From Phycisphaerales bacterium (GTDB lineage: Bacteria; Planctomycetota; Phycisphaerae; UBA1845), in NCBI GenBank assembly GCA_013140575.1, contig JABFSN010000074.1:1-64000 (forward strand): a DNA stretch of 64,000 bases. The letters run 5' to 3'. The first letter of the stretch is position 1; each line of letters starts with the position of its first letter. Positions 45,001 to 52,551 of this stretch are shown here, in pieces. The notes below the pieces were generated by a model. It did not search any database, was not told where the DNA came from, and saw only the letters and a list, made by a program, of their open reading frames with translations. The translations under genes and the position numbers were made by a program.

Positions 45001-47033
45001 TGGGCGGATCGTGCGTGTACACCAACAACACCGCTCCGTGCAGCGACGGTGATGCCTGCACCACGGGGGACGTGTGCTCGGGCGGGACGTGCGCCGGGTC
45101 GTCGGTGGTTTGCGACGACGGCAACGTGTGCACCGATGATTCGTGCGTGGGCGGGTCGTGCGTCTATACGAACAACACTGGCCCGTGCGACGATTTGGAC
45201 GCTTGCACCACGGGTGACGTGTGTTCGGGCGGAACGTGCGCCGGGACGCCGATGGTGTGCAACGACGGGAACGTGTGCACGGACGACGCCTGCGTGGGCG
45301 GGTCGTGCGTGTATACCAACAACACCGTTCCCTGCGACGATAACGACTCCTGTACGACCGGCGATGTGTGCAACAACGGCACGTGCGGCTCGATGGCGAT
45401 CATCTGCAACGACGGGAATGCATGCACGGACGACAGCTGTCTGAACGGGTCGTGCGTGTACACGGACAACACGGCTCCATGCGACGACCTGGACCCCTGC
45501 ACCACGGGCGACGTGTGTTCGGGCGGAACCTGCGCCGGGACGCCGGTGTTGGCCAACGACGGCAACGTGTGCACGGACGATTCCTGCGTGGGCGGGGTCG
45601 CCGTCTACACCAACAACACCAATCCGTGCGATGACGGAAACGCCTGCACGACGGGCGACGTCTGTTCGGGCGGGATGTGCGCCGGATCGCCGATGGTGTG
45701 CGACGACGGGAACGTGTGTACGGACGACGCCTGCGTGGGCGGATCGTGCGTGTACACCAACAACACCGGTCCGTGCGACGACCTCGACGCGTGCACGACG
45801 GGCGACGTGTGCTCGGGCGGAGCGTGCGCCGGGACGCCGATGGTGTGCAACGACGGCAATGTGTGCACGGACGATTCCTGCGTGGGCGGGTCGTGTGTGT
45901 ACACAAATAACACCGGTCCCTGCGACGACTTGGACCCGTGCACGACGGGCGACGTGTGCTCGGGCGGGACGTGCGCCGGGACGCCAATGGTGTGCAACGA
46001 TGGCAACGGGTGCACGAACGATTCCTGCGTGGGCGGGTCGTGCGTGTACACCAACAACACCGGTCCCTGCGACGACCTGGACGCGTGCACCACGGGCGAC
46101 GTCTGTTCGGGCGGGACGTGCGCCGGCACGCCGATGGTGTGCAACGACGGCAATGTCTGCACGGATGATTCCTGCGTGGGCGGGTCGTGCGTGTACACCA
46201 ACAACACCGGTCCGTGCGACGACCTGGACGCGTGCACCACGGGCGACGTCTGTTCGGGCGGAATCTGCGCGGGAACGCCGATGGTGTGCAACGACGGAAA
46301 CGCGTGCACGGACGATTCCTGCGTGGGCGGCTCGTGCGTGTTCACCAACAACACGGCACCGTGCAACGACGGAAACGCCTGCACGACGGGTGACGTGTGT
46401 TCGGGCGGGTCGTGCGCCGGCACGCCCATGGTGTGCAACGACGGCAATGTGTGCACGAACGATTCCTGCGTGGGCGGGTCGTGCGTGTTCACCAACAACA
46501 CCAATCCCTGCACCGACGGAAATCTGTGCACCACCGGAGACGTGTGCGCCGGCGGGACGTGCGCGGGGACGCCGGTGAACTGTTCGGCGTTGAACAACGA
46601 TTGCAACGTTGGTACCTGCAGTCCGAACACGGGCACCTGCGTGGCGCAACCGGCGAACGATAACGGCCCGTGTAACGACGCAAACTCGTGCACGCTGGGC
46701 GATCACTGCCTGGCCGGTGCCTGCGTGTTCAATTCCGTCAAGGACTGCGGCGGGATGAACACCGACTGCAAGTCCTTCGCATGCGCGCCGCTGGGCTCCC
46801 CGAGCAATTGCAGCGTCGTTACGGCGCACACCGGTCAGACGTGTGACGACGGCGACAGTTGCACCGATCCGGATGCGTGCACGGCCCAGGGGGTGTGCGA
46901 CGGCTTGCCGATCCCGCAGTGCAGGCCGGACGTGCCGACGGTGTCGCAGTGGGGCCTGCTGGTGCTGCTGCTGGGCGGAATGTCGATGGGCACGATCCTG
47001 TTCGGACGGCGCTCGCGAACGGCTGCCGAATAG
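42057..47033 (+). CDS. Giant secreted repeat protein: VWA-like domain, CTDC repeats, IPTL-CTERM tail (1658 aa)
   Basis: The signal peptide (LLMGAAVLFGAPAAWAQ) and a beta domain are followed by a VWA-like domain (residues about 205-430: ACIYLMLDRTGSMNQAG as a MIDAS-type loop, VLIFLSDGGDQDGANSL). Then come 21 tandem 49-residue units plus a partial one. Each unit has two cysteine half-repeats (CDDSNACTTGDVCSGGACAG and CNDGNVCTDDSCVGGSCVY), matching the Dictyostelium CTDC-type repeat. The end is a different cysteine-rich stretch and an IPTL-CTERM-like anchor (VPTVSQWGLLVLLLGG, then GRRSR). Probably an adhesin or matrix fibre. ATG 42057 follows GAGGGG. Confidence 0.88.
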   Translation: MKSEARAFQIFGGLLMGAAVLFGAPAAWAQEEDGNSRRPKEVSLNGGGIWFSTPLNCTTCKSIAGDPAEVCPGDIISVSYKAQMTSSDDWESTGTTVGGFSEICVNTGDHTENGTYTEVFTVTAPNTPGTYDLFLDAEGSNTGLFNNCEGGTGGVIELLDAIVVSSPNLPPCCTAVDTNDDTCDGIDDDCDGKTDEDAADCVPCGDLVDACIYLMLDRTGSMNQAGLDAEEAASELFLGFFDGVADAPPVAIGAFGCNGSGFPANGSGHLGYCSGFPDRACTLQSLSDTETPAPYGDDDAMADADHYAFIDQATGSMSSVGTHFACALDVVGTELVHGACPANKHKVLIFLSDGGDQDGANSLTAADHLKIDEDVEIFTILFPSAAGTPTLAEQAQMEAIASEPKATHYYLSPTPGQLSGIFQLIVEQIGCDDGNDCTDDICTNGTCDQTNNSDSCDDMDACTTGDVCSNGVCTGTPMVCNDGNACTDDSCVGGSCVYTNNTAPCDDSNACTTGDVCSGGACAGTPVVCNDGNVCTDDSCVGGSCVYTNNTAPCDDSNACTTGDVCSGGACAGTPVVCNDGYVCTDDSCVGGACVYTNNTAPCNDSNACTTGDVCSGGTCAGTPVVCNDGNVCTDDSCVGGSCVYTNNTAPCNDSDACTTGDVCSGGTCAGTPVVCNDGNVCTDDSCVGGACVYTNNTAPCNDSDACTTGDVCSGGTCAGTPVVCNDGNVCTDDSCVGGSCVYTNNTAPCNDSDACTTGDVCSGGSCAGTPMVCNDGNVCTDDSCVGGSCVYTNNTAPCDDSDACTTGDVCSGGACAGTPVVCNDGNVCTDDSCVGGSCVYTNNTAPCSDGDACTTTDVCSGGACAGTPVVCNDGNVCTDDSCVGGSCVYTNNTAPCSDGDACTTGDVCSGGACAGTPVVCNDGNVCTDDSCVGGSCVYTNNTGPCDDLNACTTGDVCSGGTCAGTPVVCNDGNVCTDDSCVGGSCVYTNNTAPCSDGDACTTGDVCSGGTCAGSSVVCDDGNVCTDDSCVGGSCVYTNNTGPCDDLDACTTGDVCSGGTCAGTPMVCNDGNVCTDDACVGGSCVYTNNTVPCDDNDSCTTGDVCNNGTCGSMAIICNDGNACTDDSCLNGSCVYTDNTAPCDDLDPCTTGDVCSGGTCAGTPVLANDGNVCTDDSCVGGVAVYTNNTNPCDDGNACTTGDVCSGGMCAGSPMVCDDGNVCTDDACVGGSCVYTNNTGPCDDLDACTTGDVCSGGACAGTPMVCNDGNVCTDDSCVGGSCVYTNNTGPCDDLDPCTTGDVCSGGTCAGTPMVCNDGNGCTNDSCVGGSCVYTNNTGPCDDLDACTTGDVCSGGTCAGTPMVCNDGNVCTDDSCVGGSCVYTNNTGPCDDLDACTTGDVCSGGICAGTPMVCNDGNACTDDSCVGGSCVFTNNTAPCNDGNACTTGDVCSGGSCAGTPMVCNDGNVCTNDSCVGGSCVFTNNTNPCTDGNLCTTGDVCAGGTCAGTPVNCSALNNDCNVGTCSPNTGTCVAQPANDNGPCNDANSCTLGDHCLAGACVFNSVKDCGGMNTDCKSFACAPLGSPSNCSVVTAHTGQTCDDGDSCTDPDACTAQGVCDGLPIPQCRPDVPTVSQWGLLVLLLGGMSMGTILFGRRSRTAAE
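43422..46508 (+). repeat. Tandem array: 21 units of 147 bp inside the giant secreted gene
   Basis: 21 consecutive units, each exactly 147 bp (49 codons), counted from successive TGC-GA-type unit starts, with no insertion or deletion. The first full unit begins at 43422 and a diverged 22nd half begins at 46509. Neighbouring units near the middle are almost identical (units 4-7). The outer units and unit 14 are the most diverged, which suggests expansion from the middle by unequal recombination. Confidence 0.92.
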
Positions 47034-47082
47034 GCCGCCCGCCGCGGTGACGTCGTGCGGCATCGACTCGTTCTGATCATTC

Positions 47083-47119
47083 AGACACGCGCTCCGGTTG
47101 GGCGCGTGTCTTTCTTTTT
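47083..47119 (+). terminator. Intrinsic terminator after the giant secreted gene
   Basis: AGACACGCGC (47083-47092), a short loop, GCGCGTGTCT (47102-47111), then TTCTTTTT. This is the clearest rho-independent terminator in the window, 50 bp after the stop codon. Confidence 0.9.
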
Positions 47120-47373
47120 AGTGGCTTGCCCGCCGCGAGCGTCCTGTGACCGGGATTGACCCCCAAAATCCGAAGACCGCGTTGGACGACCAGCGTGACT
47201 TCGGCGCTGACGGACGGCGCGGTTCGATCTTGGTCCAGCGAATGGGCGATCCGATGCGCGAATAGTGAATGCCACCGATCGGGGAACCGTTTTCACGAAA
47301 AAAAACAATCACGTGATTGGCCCGCGCGACCCAGGAAAGCCCGTTCAAACACGTTTCCGATGGGAATGGCTGA

Positions 47374-48708
47374 TTACCGCATTTGCCCGTCGGACTCCTG
47401 ACGTGCCATCTGGTGGAACTCCCGCGCGCTCAGCAGGCACAAGCCGCATCCCACCCCCCACACGCCCCAACCCATGGCCTGCGCCAGCCCCACGCCGAGG
47501 AACGGCCCCACGATTGCCCGGATGCCGGTCAGCGACATGTGCACCCCCAGGTATAGTTCCGCGTCGCCGCCGCTTGAAAAATGCAGGTGCCCCAGGTTCC
47601 ACGCCAACGACGCCCCGCCCCGTTGCACGCCGTGGGCGACCCCCCGCAGCGCGAACAACAACGCCGCCAGCGGAAACGCGATCGCCTCCCGCACACCACC
47701 CTCGCCGGTCACAGCGATCGTCGCCACCATGCCGAAGATCATCCCCACCGCCGCCGCCAGACTGGTGTACACGCGGAACCGAGGCAGCGGCACGCGATCG
47801 AAAAACGGCCCCCACCGCCGAAGGCTCCCGAACGTCGCCACCTGCGGAATGACCTCCACCAGCACCGCGCTGATCCAGTAATAGGCAAATGTCTCGTCCA
47901 GCGTGATCACCATCACCGGGACCACCATGTGCACGCCGATCCCCAGCAGCATCTGCGCCACCAGATAGCGCGTGAACGCGGCGTCGCCGCGCAGAATCCG
48001 CCATGCCCGCGCCAGCACACTGATCGGCCACAACGCCTCCCACAGACCCATGCGCTCCAGCGCCTCGTCTTCGGTCGTGCGCCCCGCCCCGGCCAATTCC
48101 GACTTCTCATGCCGTACGCGCATTTTCCGAAGCAGAATCACCGCCACCACCCCGGCCAGCCCGGTTGCCGCGTAGGTGGCTCGATACCAGTTCGGATCCA
48201 GATCGAACAACGCGGGCAGCAGCAGCAACGTCACCACCCCGGCCAGCATCCGCAGCGCCTGCAACCGCGCCGTAATCAACCCCCGCGCCCGAACCGGATA
48301 ATTCCGCTTCCACAACGCGCCGCGCAACGTGACCACGCCGCACAGGAACACCTGGGCCAGCGCCATCTGGATGACGAACAGAATCCCGCCCCACTCCGTC
48401 CGTGGAACCAGCGCCACCGACATCACGCAGATGGCCGTCCCGGCGCAGTACAGCATCGACAGCCGCAGCTTCGGCCGGCCTACCGAAATCATCCCGAACG
48501 CCATGCTCAGAAACAGCGCCCCGACGGGTGTGGCCGACGCCGTCGCGACCAGCAAATCGCCCCCCCGAAACGTCTTGGCCACAACGATGGCCGACAGGTT
48601 CCCTTCCACCACGCCGGTCAGCAAACCCCATGGAATCAGATGCAGGAATTCGTAGTAGTAGTTCCGGCGGGCAAGATACGGCAGGTTGCGAACGCCCAGC
48701 AGATCCAA
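47374..48708 (-). CDS. MFS-type membrane transporter (444 aa)
   Basis: An inner-membrane protein with about 12 hydrophobic segments (for example GGILFVIQMALAQVFLCGVV, MLAGVVTLLLLPALF, YWISAVLVEVIPQVATFG, LYLGVHMSLTGIRAIVGPFL) and a central cytoplasmic loop rich in charged residues (RKMRVRHEKSELAGAGRTTE). The overall plan is that of major-facilitator proteins without a diagnostic substrate motif. The start is TTG 48708 after GGCGGTGA. The substrate is unknown. Confidence 0.78.
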   Translation of the reverse strand: MDLLGVRNLPYLARRNYYYEFLHLIPWGLLTGVVEGNLSAIVVAKTFRGGDLLVATASATPVGALFLSMAFGMISVGRPKLRLSMLYCAGTAICVMSVALVPRTEWGGILFVIQMALAQVFLCGVVTLRGALWKRNYPVRARGLITARLQALRMLAGVVTLLLLPALFDLDPNWYRATYAATGLAGVVAVILLRKMRVRHEKSELAGAGRTTEDEALERMGLWEALWPISVLARAWRILRGDAAFTRYLVAQMLLGIGVHMVVPVMVITLDETFAYYWISAVLVEVIPQVATFGSLRRWGPFFDRVPLPRFRVYTSLAAAVGMIFGMVATIAVTGEGGVREAIAFPLAALLFALRGVAHGVQRGGASLAWNLGHLHFSSGGDAELYLGVHMSLTGIRAIVGPFLGVGLAQAMGWGVWGVGCGLCLLSAREFHQMARQESDGQMR

Positions 48709-49025
48709 CGTGATTCACCGCCTCCACGGCCAATTCGCGGACGTTAGACGACGCATCCGTGCCCCGCAATGCCCGCAGCGTCAATCGGCGGCAGGTCGTA
48801 CCGGATGACCCATCATGCGTCGGCTGACATGGCCTACGCTCGCGTGGCCACCAGTATGGGCGTGGACGATGTCGTACGGCCGAATCATTTGCCTGTCGTC
48901 GTACTTCGGTTATCTTCCCCTCGATCGGGCGCCTTGGCCAGATGGCCCATCGCTTTAGCGATGGGGGACGTCGGCTCTGCTTGCCCTTCTGTGCGGAGGC
49001 GGTGTATCGAGGTGATGGACCAAAC
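48709..49025. other. Divergent intergenic region with hairpin CCCATCGCT-TT-AGCGATGGG
   Basis: Lies between the divergent MFS and antiporter genes. The perfect 9-bp inverted repeat at 48946-48965 is another dispersed palindrome. No convincing promoter was found by eye. Confidence 0.5.
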
Positions 49026-50975
49026 GTGTTGACGTCGTCGAACAACCCGCTGGTGAAACGGAGCCCTTCGAGGCGACTGCTGCCGGTTGCCATCCTCGTC
49101 GTCGGCGCCGGCTGGGTCTGGGCGCAAACCAATGTGCCGCCGTCCGGTCAAAACCAAACATCGACCGACGCGACCGCCGATCCATCCCCACCACCGCGCA
49201 TCGCTGTCACCACCGTTGACAAGGGCGACCCCGCCGCCATCGGTCTGATCGCCCCGGCCGTTGCGCGTCCGCAGGAAAAATACGGTTGGTTCGTCGTCGC
49301 TCCGGCCGTCATCGCCATCGTCCTGGCCATTCTGATGCGTTCGGCGGCGGCGGCGCTTTCCATCGGCGTCATCGTCGGCGGCTACATGATGGTCCCCTGC
49401 CTGCCTCCGGACCAGCGCATTTCCGACAGTTACCTCATTGCCGGCGTCCGCGTGGCCCTCGAACGCTACATGGTCAACGCTTTCATCGAACCCGACGAAC
49501 TTAAAATCAAGGGCCACGTGATGATCGTGTTGTTCACGCTCACCATCGGCGCCCTCATCGGCGTCATCAACGCCAACGGCGGCACTCGGGCGATGGTCAA
49601 TCGCGTCGCACGCTTCGCGGCCGGTCCACGGCGAGCTCAACTCGCGACCTGGTTCGCCGGGCTGATCGTCTTTTTCGACGACTACGCCAATTCCATGATC
49701 ATCGGTCCCACCATGCAACCCATGTACGACCGCCTCCGGGTATCGCGGGCCAAACTCTCCTACATCGTCGACTCGACGGCGGCACCCGTCGCGTCCGTCG
49801 CCCTCGTCGGCACCTGGCTCGGCACCGAACTGGCCTACATTCAGGACGGCCTCAACATCGTGGCCGATTCCGCTGGCGGCACGCCGGCTTTTCTCGCCGA
49901 AATCAGCTCCATGGACGCCTTCTTGTACAGCATCCCCTATCGTTTTTATGCGATCCTGGCGTTGTGGTTCGTGCTCATCGTCGCCCTGACCGGCCGCGAC
50001 TTTGGGCCCATGCTCCGCGCCGAATCGCTCGCCCTCGGCGGCGGACTCGCCGACGAAAAGGGCGCGGACTCGACCGCCAGGAAATCCTACGCCTCGCTCG
50101 CCGCCATCCCCATTATCGTCTTGCTCGTTGTGACCGTCGGCCTACTCTACCTCACCGGCGTCGCGGGAATGTCGGCCGCGGAAAAGGCCTCGGACCTGGA
50201 ACTCTTCGATCTTATTCAGGCCATTCTCAGCCATGCCAATTCCTACATCGCCATCTGGTACGGCGCCATCAGCGCCCTCCTCGTCGCACTGCTCCTGACG
50301 TTCCTGACCCGGGCCTGCCCCTTCGGAACGGCCATGGACGGCGCCCTCGACGGCGTCGCCAAAATGATGCCCGCGATGGTCATCCTGCTGCTCGCGTGGT
50401 CTTTGTCGGCCGTATCCAAGGACCTCAAACTCGGCGACGTGCTCAACTCCCACCTGATCCGCCAGGACATCACCTGGTTCGGGTTCAGCCCCGCCGTCCT
50501 GTTGCCCGCACTCGTCTTCCTGTCAGCGGCCGGCACTTCCTTTGCCACCGGGTCTTCGTGGGCCACGATGGGCTTGCTGACCCCCGTCACCGTACACGTC
50601 GCCGCCGGAATCGGCGCCTCCATGACCCCCACCGACGCGACGGCCATGTTCTACGCCTCGGTCGGCAGCGTCCTGGCCGGTTCCGTCTTCGGCGATCATT
50701 GCTCCCCCATCAGCGACACCACAGTGCTGTCGGCCGTCGCCAGCGGCTGTTCCGTCGAGGAACACACCTGGACCCAGCTTCCCTACGCCCTGATCACCGC
50801 AGTCGTCTCACTGTTGGCCGGCAGCGTGTATTGCGCGTGGTTCGGCACGCCACCTTGGATCGGCATGGTATTCGGCGCTGGCATCCTGTTGCTCATCGTC
50901 CTGATCTTCGGCCGAAAACCGCAGGCCCCGCCGCCGCACATCCACGCTGACCGAATCGACCGCCGAATGGCGTAG
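49026..50975 (+). CDS. Na+/H+ antiporter, NhaC-type (649 aa)
   Basis: A large inner-membrane antiporter of the Na_H_antiporter family. A signal-like N-terminus (LLPVAILVVGAGWVWAQ) is followed by a linker and then 10-12 helices. Family motifs include VFFDDYANSMIIGPTMQPMYD in outline, IVDSTAAPVASVALVGTWLG, FLSAAGTSFATGSSWATMG and FGDHCSPISDTTVLSAVASGC. The conserved acidic and threonine/serine residues of the DDYAN and GDHCSPISDTT blocks are present. The start is GTG 49026, with GGTGATGGA upstream. It may export sodium or exchange metabolites. Confidence 0.9.
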   Translation: MLTSSNNPLVKRSPSRRLLPVAILVVGAGWVWAQTNVPPSGQNQTSTDATADPSPPPRIAVTTVDKGDPAAIGLIAPAVARPQEKYGWFVVAPAVIAIVLAILMRSAAAALSIGVIVGGYMMVPCLPPDQRISDSYLIAGVRVALERYMVNAFIEPDELKIKGHVMIVLFTLTIGALIGVINANGGTRAMVNRVARFAAGPRRAQLATWFAGLIVFFDDYANSMIIGPTMQPMYDRLRVSRAKLSYIVDSTAAPVASVALVGTWLGTELAYIQDGLNIVADSAGGTPAFLAEISSMDAFLYSIPYRFYAILALWFVLIVALTGRDFGPMLRAESLALGGGLADEKGADSTARKSYASLAAIPIIVLLVVTVGLLYLTGVAGMSAAEKASDLELFDLIQAILSHANSYIAIWYGAISALLVALLLTFLTRACPFGTAMDGALDGVAKMMPAMVILLLAWSLSAVSKDLKLGDVLNSHLIRQDITWFGFSPAVLLPALVFLSAAGTSFATGSSWATMGLLTPVTVHVAAGIGASMTPTDATAMFYASVGSVLAGSVFGDHCSPISDTTVLSAVASGCSVEEHTWTQLPYALITAVVSLLAGSVYCAWFGTPPWIGMVFGAGILLLIVLIFGRKPQAPPPHIHADRIDRRMA

Positions 50976-51181
50976 TTGCCGAGTTGCGGGCTCGCGGTTT
51001 CGCTGTCTGTGTTCCCCAACCGCGGCCGTATTGACCGTCCCACGTCCTTGCCCTACGATCGGCGACTCGTTCGTCGCGCGGCATTGCTCGTTGTTCGCCG
51101 CGTCTTCGTCGTTCGCTCCTGCGGCGAGAAACGGCATGGGTGTGTGGACCGCGTGACCGCGCGGCGCATTGAAGAGGTTGC

Positions 51182-51409
51182 ATGGCCAAGACTGAAAGCA
51201 TCGAAGCCCAGGGCGTGGTGGTGAAGGCGTTGCCCAACGCCATGTTCATGGTCGAAATTCCCCTCGGCGCCGAAAAACACGAAATCCTCTGCACCATCGC
51301 CGGCAAAATGCGAAAATACTACATCCGCATCCTGCCCGGCGACGAGGTGACGGTCGAACTTTCAGCCTACGACCTCAAACGGGGCCGCATCACCTACCGC
51401 AAACGTTAA
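51182..51409 (+). CDS. infA: Translation initiation factor IF-1 (75 aa)
   Basis: An S1-fold factor that binds the 30S A site. Sequence [20 protein letters not shown], then [21 protein letters not shown] and the end [13 protein letters not shown] are typical. ATG 51182 follows GAAGAGG. It is solitary and not in a ribosomal-protein operon here. Confidence 0.95.
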   Translation: MAKTESIEAQGVVVKALPNAMFMVEIPLGAEKHEILCTIAGKMRKYYIRILPGDEVTVELSAYDLKRGRITYRKR

Positions 51410-51473
51410 CCCGAGCCCCGGCGCTGCTCGCCGTCCGGATGGTGCCGCTGACGTGCTTGCGCGCCGCCGGTCA

Positions 51474-52412
51474 TTACCCGTCGCGCTGACCGAACGCATC
51501 CGCGGCCAACAACGCCGCCCCCACGACGCCGGCGCAGTCCCCCAAACCCGCCAACTGAACGGCCATGCCCTGCGGAATCAGCGTGCTGTCCGAATCGGCC
51601 GCGATCGACGCCGCCCGGCGGATCAACGACGGGCACGCGCCGGTCACGCCGCCGCCCGCGACCAGCAATTCGATCGCGTAAATGTGCGCCACGGTGATCA
51701 TCCCGATCGAAAGATACCGGGCGGCCCATTCGATCAGCTCCGCGGCCGCGGCGTCCCCCTCCTGAAACGCCGGTTCCACCTGGTTCAAGCCCTCGGCGAA
51801 TCCGGCGGCCTCGGCGGCGATGTTCAACGCCGGGCCGGCCACGTAAGCTTCCAGACACCCCGTGGCCCCGCACGCGCAACGCCGAGCGTCGGCCGACGTG
51901 TCGCACGGCAAATGCCCCAAATGCCCCGCCGACCCGTGCGTGTGCCGCATTACCTGGCCGTCAAGGATGACCGCCGCCCCGATACCCGTGCCGATGGTCA
52001 GATAGCCGAATCGTTTGGTTTGACGTTGCCGAACGCAGAATTCGCCCCAAGCGGCCGCCACCGCGTCACTGTCCATCACCGTCTTCAACCCCGTCCGCTC
52101 GACCAGCATGTCACGCAGCGGCAGACCCACGACCGACGGCACGTTGACGGCGTGCAGCACCGTCGATCGCGTCGGATCGAGAATCCCCGGAACGCCCACC
52201 CCAACGGCCGACGGATCCTCGGCCGCGTCAATCTCGCCGCGGCAGATGCCGTAGGCCTCTTCGAGCCAGTTAATCAACGCATCGCCGTCATCCCGCGGCG
52301 TCGGCGCCTGGCGGTCGGACTGCACCCGGCCAAACGCATCGACGATCGCCAACCGCATGGTGGAACCGCCGATGTCGATGCCGACGAAGGTTGCGGACCC
52401 GGTTTCGGACAT
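51474..52412 (-). CDS. ROK-family sugar kinase/repressor-type protein (312 aa)
   Basis: Probably phosphorylates glucose or N-acetylated hexoses. The ATP loop is FVGIDIGGSTMRLAIVD. The sugar/ATP part has YLTIGTGIGAAVILDG. The zinc-binding ROK signature is GHLPCD-(x)-CACGATGCLEAYV, with three cysteines in the CxCGxxGC order. No N-terminal HTH is present, so it is a kinase rather than a NagC/XylR repressor. It is divergent from recQ. Confidence 0.9.
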   Translation of the reverse strand: MSETGSATFVGIDIGGSTMRLAIVDAFGRVQSDRQAPTPRDDGDALINWLEEAYGICRGEIDAAEDPSAVGVGVPGILDPTRSTVLHAVNVPSVVGLPLRDMLVERTGLKTVMDSDAVAAAWGEFCVRQRQTKRFGYLTIGTGIGAAVILDGQVMRHTHGSAGHLGHLPCDTSADARRCACGATGCLEAYVAGPALNIAAEAAGFAEGLNQVEPAFQEGDAAAAELIEWAARYLSIGMITVAHIYAIELLVAGGGVTGACPSLIRRAASIAADSDSTLIPQGMAVQLAGLGDCAGVVGAALLAADAFGQRDG

Positions 52413-52551
52413 GGCGGGGGATCATAACCGGGTTGGTCCTTCCACGCGCGGCCGGCGGGCCTGGACAATTACGAGCTTTACCGGTGCCAATTCTCGACCG
52501 TCCGCTTGGGCGCCACTCACCGTTTTCTTTTCATCGGTTAGGATACGCGAC

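Noticed and set aside
43422..46508. CRISPR-like periodic repeats
   Set aside because: Units are 147 bp, contiguous and coding, with no unique spacers and no cas genes.
41823..47063. A 1746-codon open frame on the minus strand opposite the giant repeat protein
   Set aside because: It mirrors the tandem repeats (its product is a low-complexity VVAHHRRAGA-type sequence), has no signal or domain, and exists because a stop-free repeat unit is copied 21 times.
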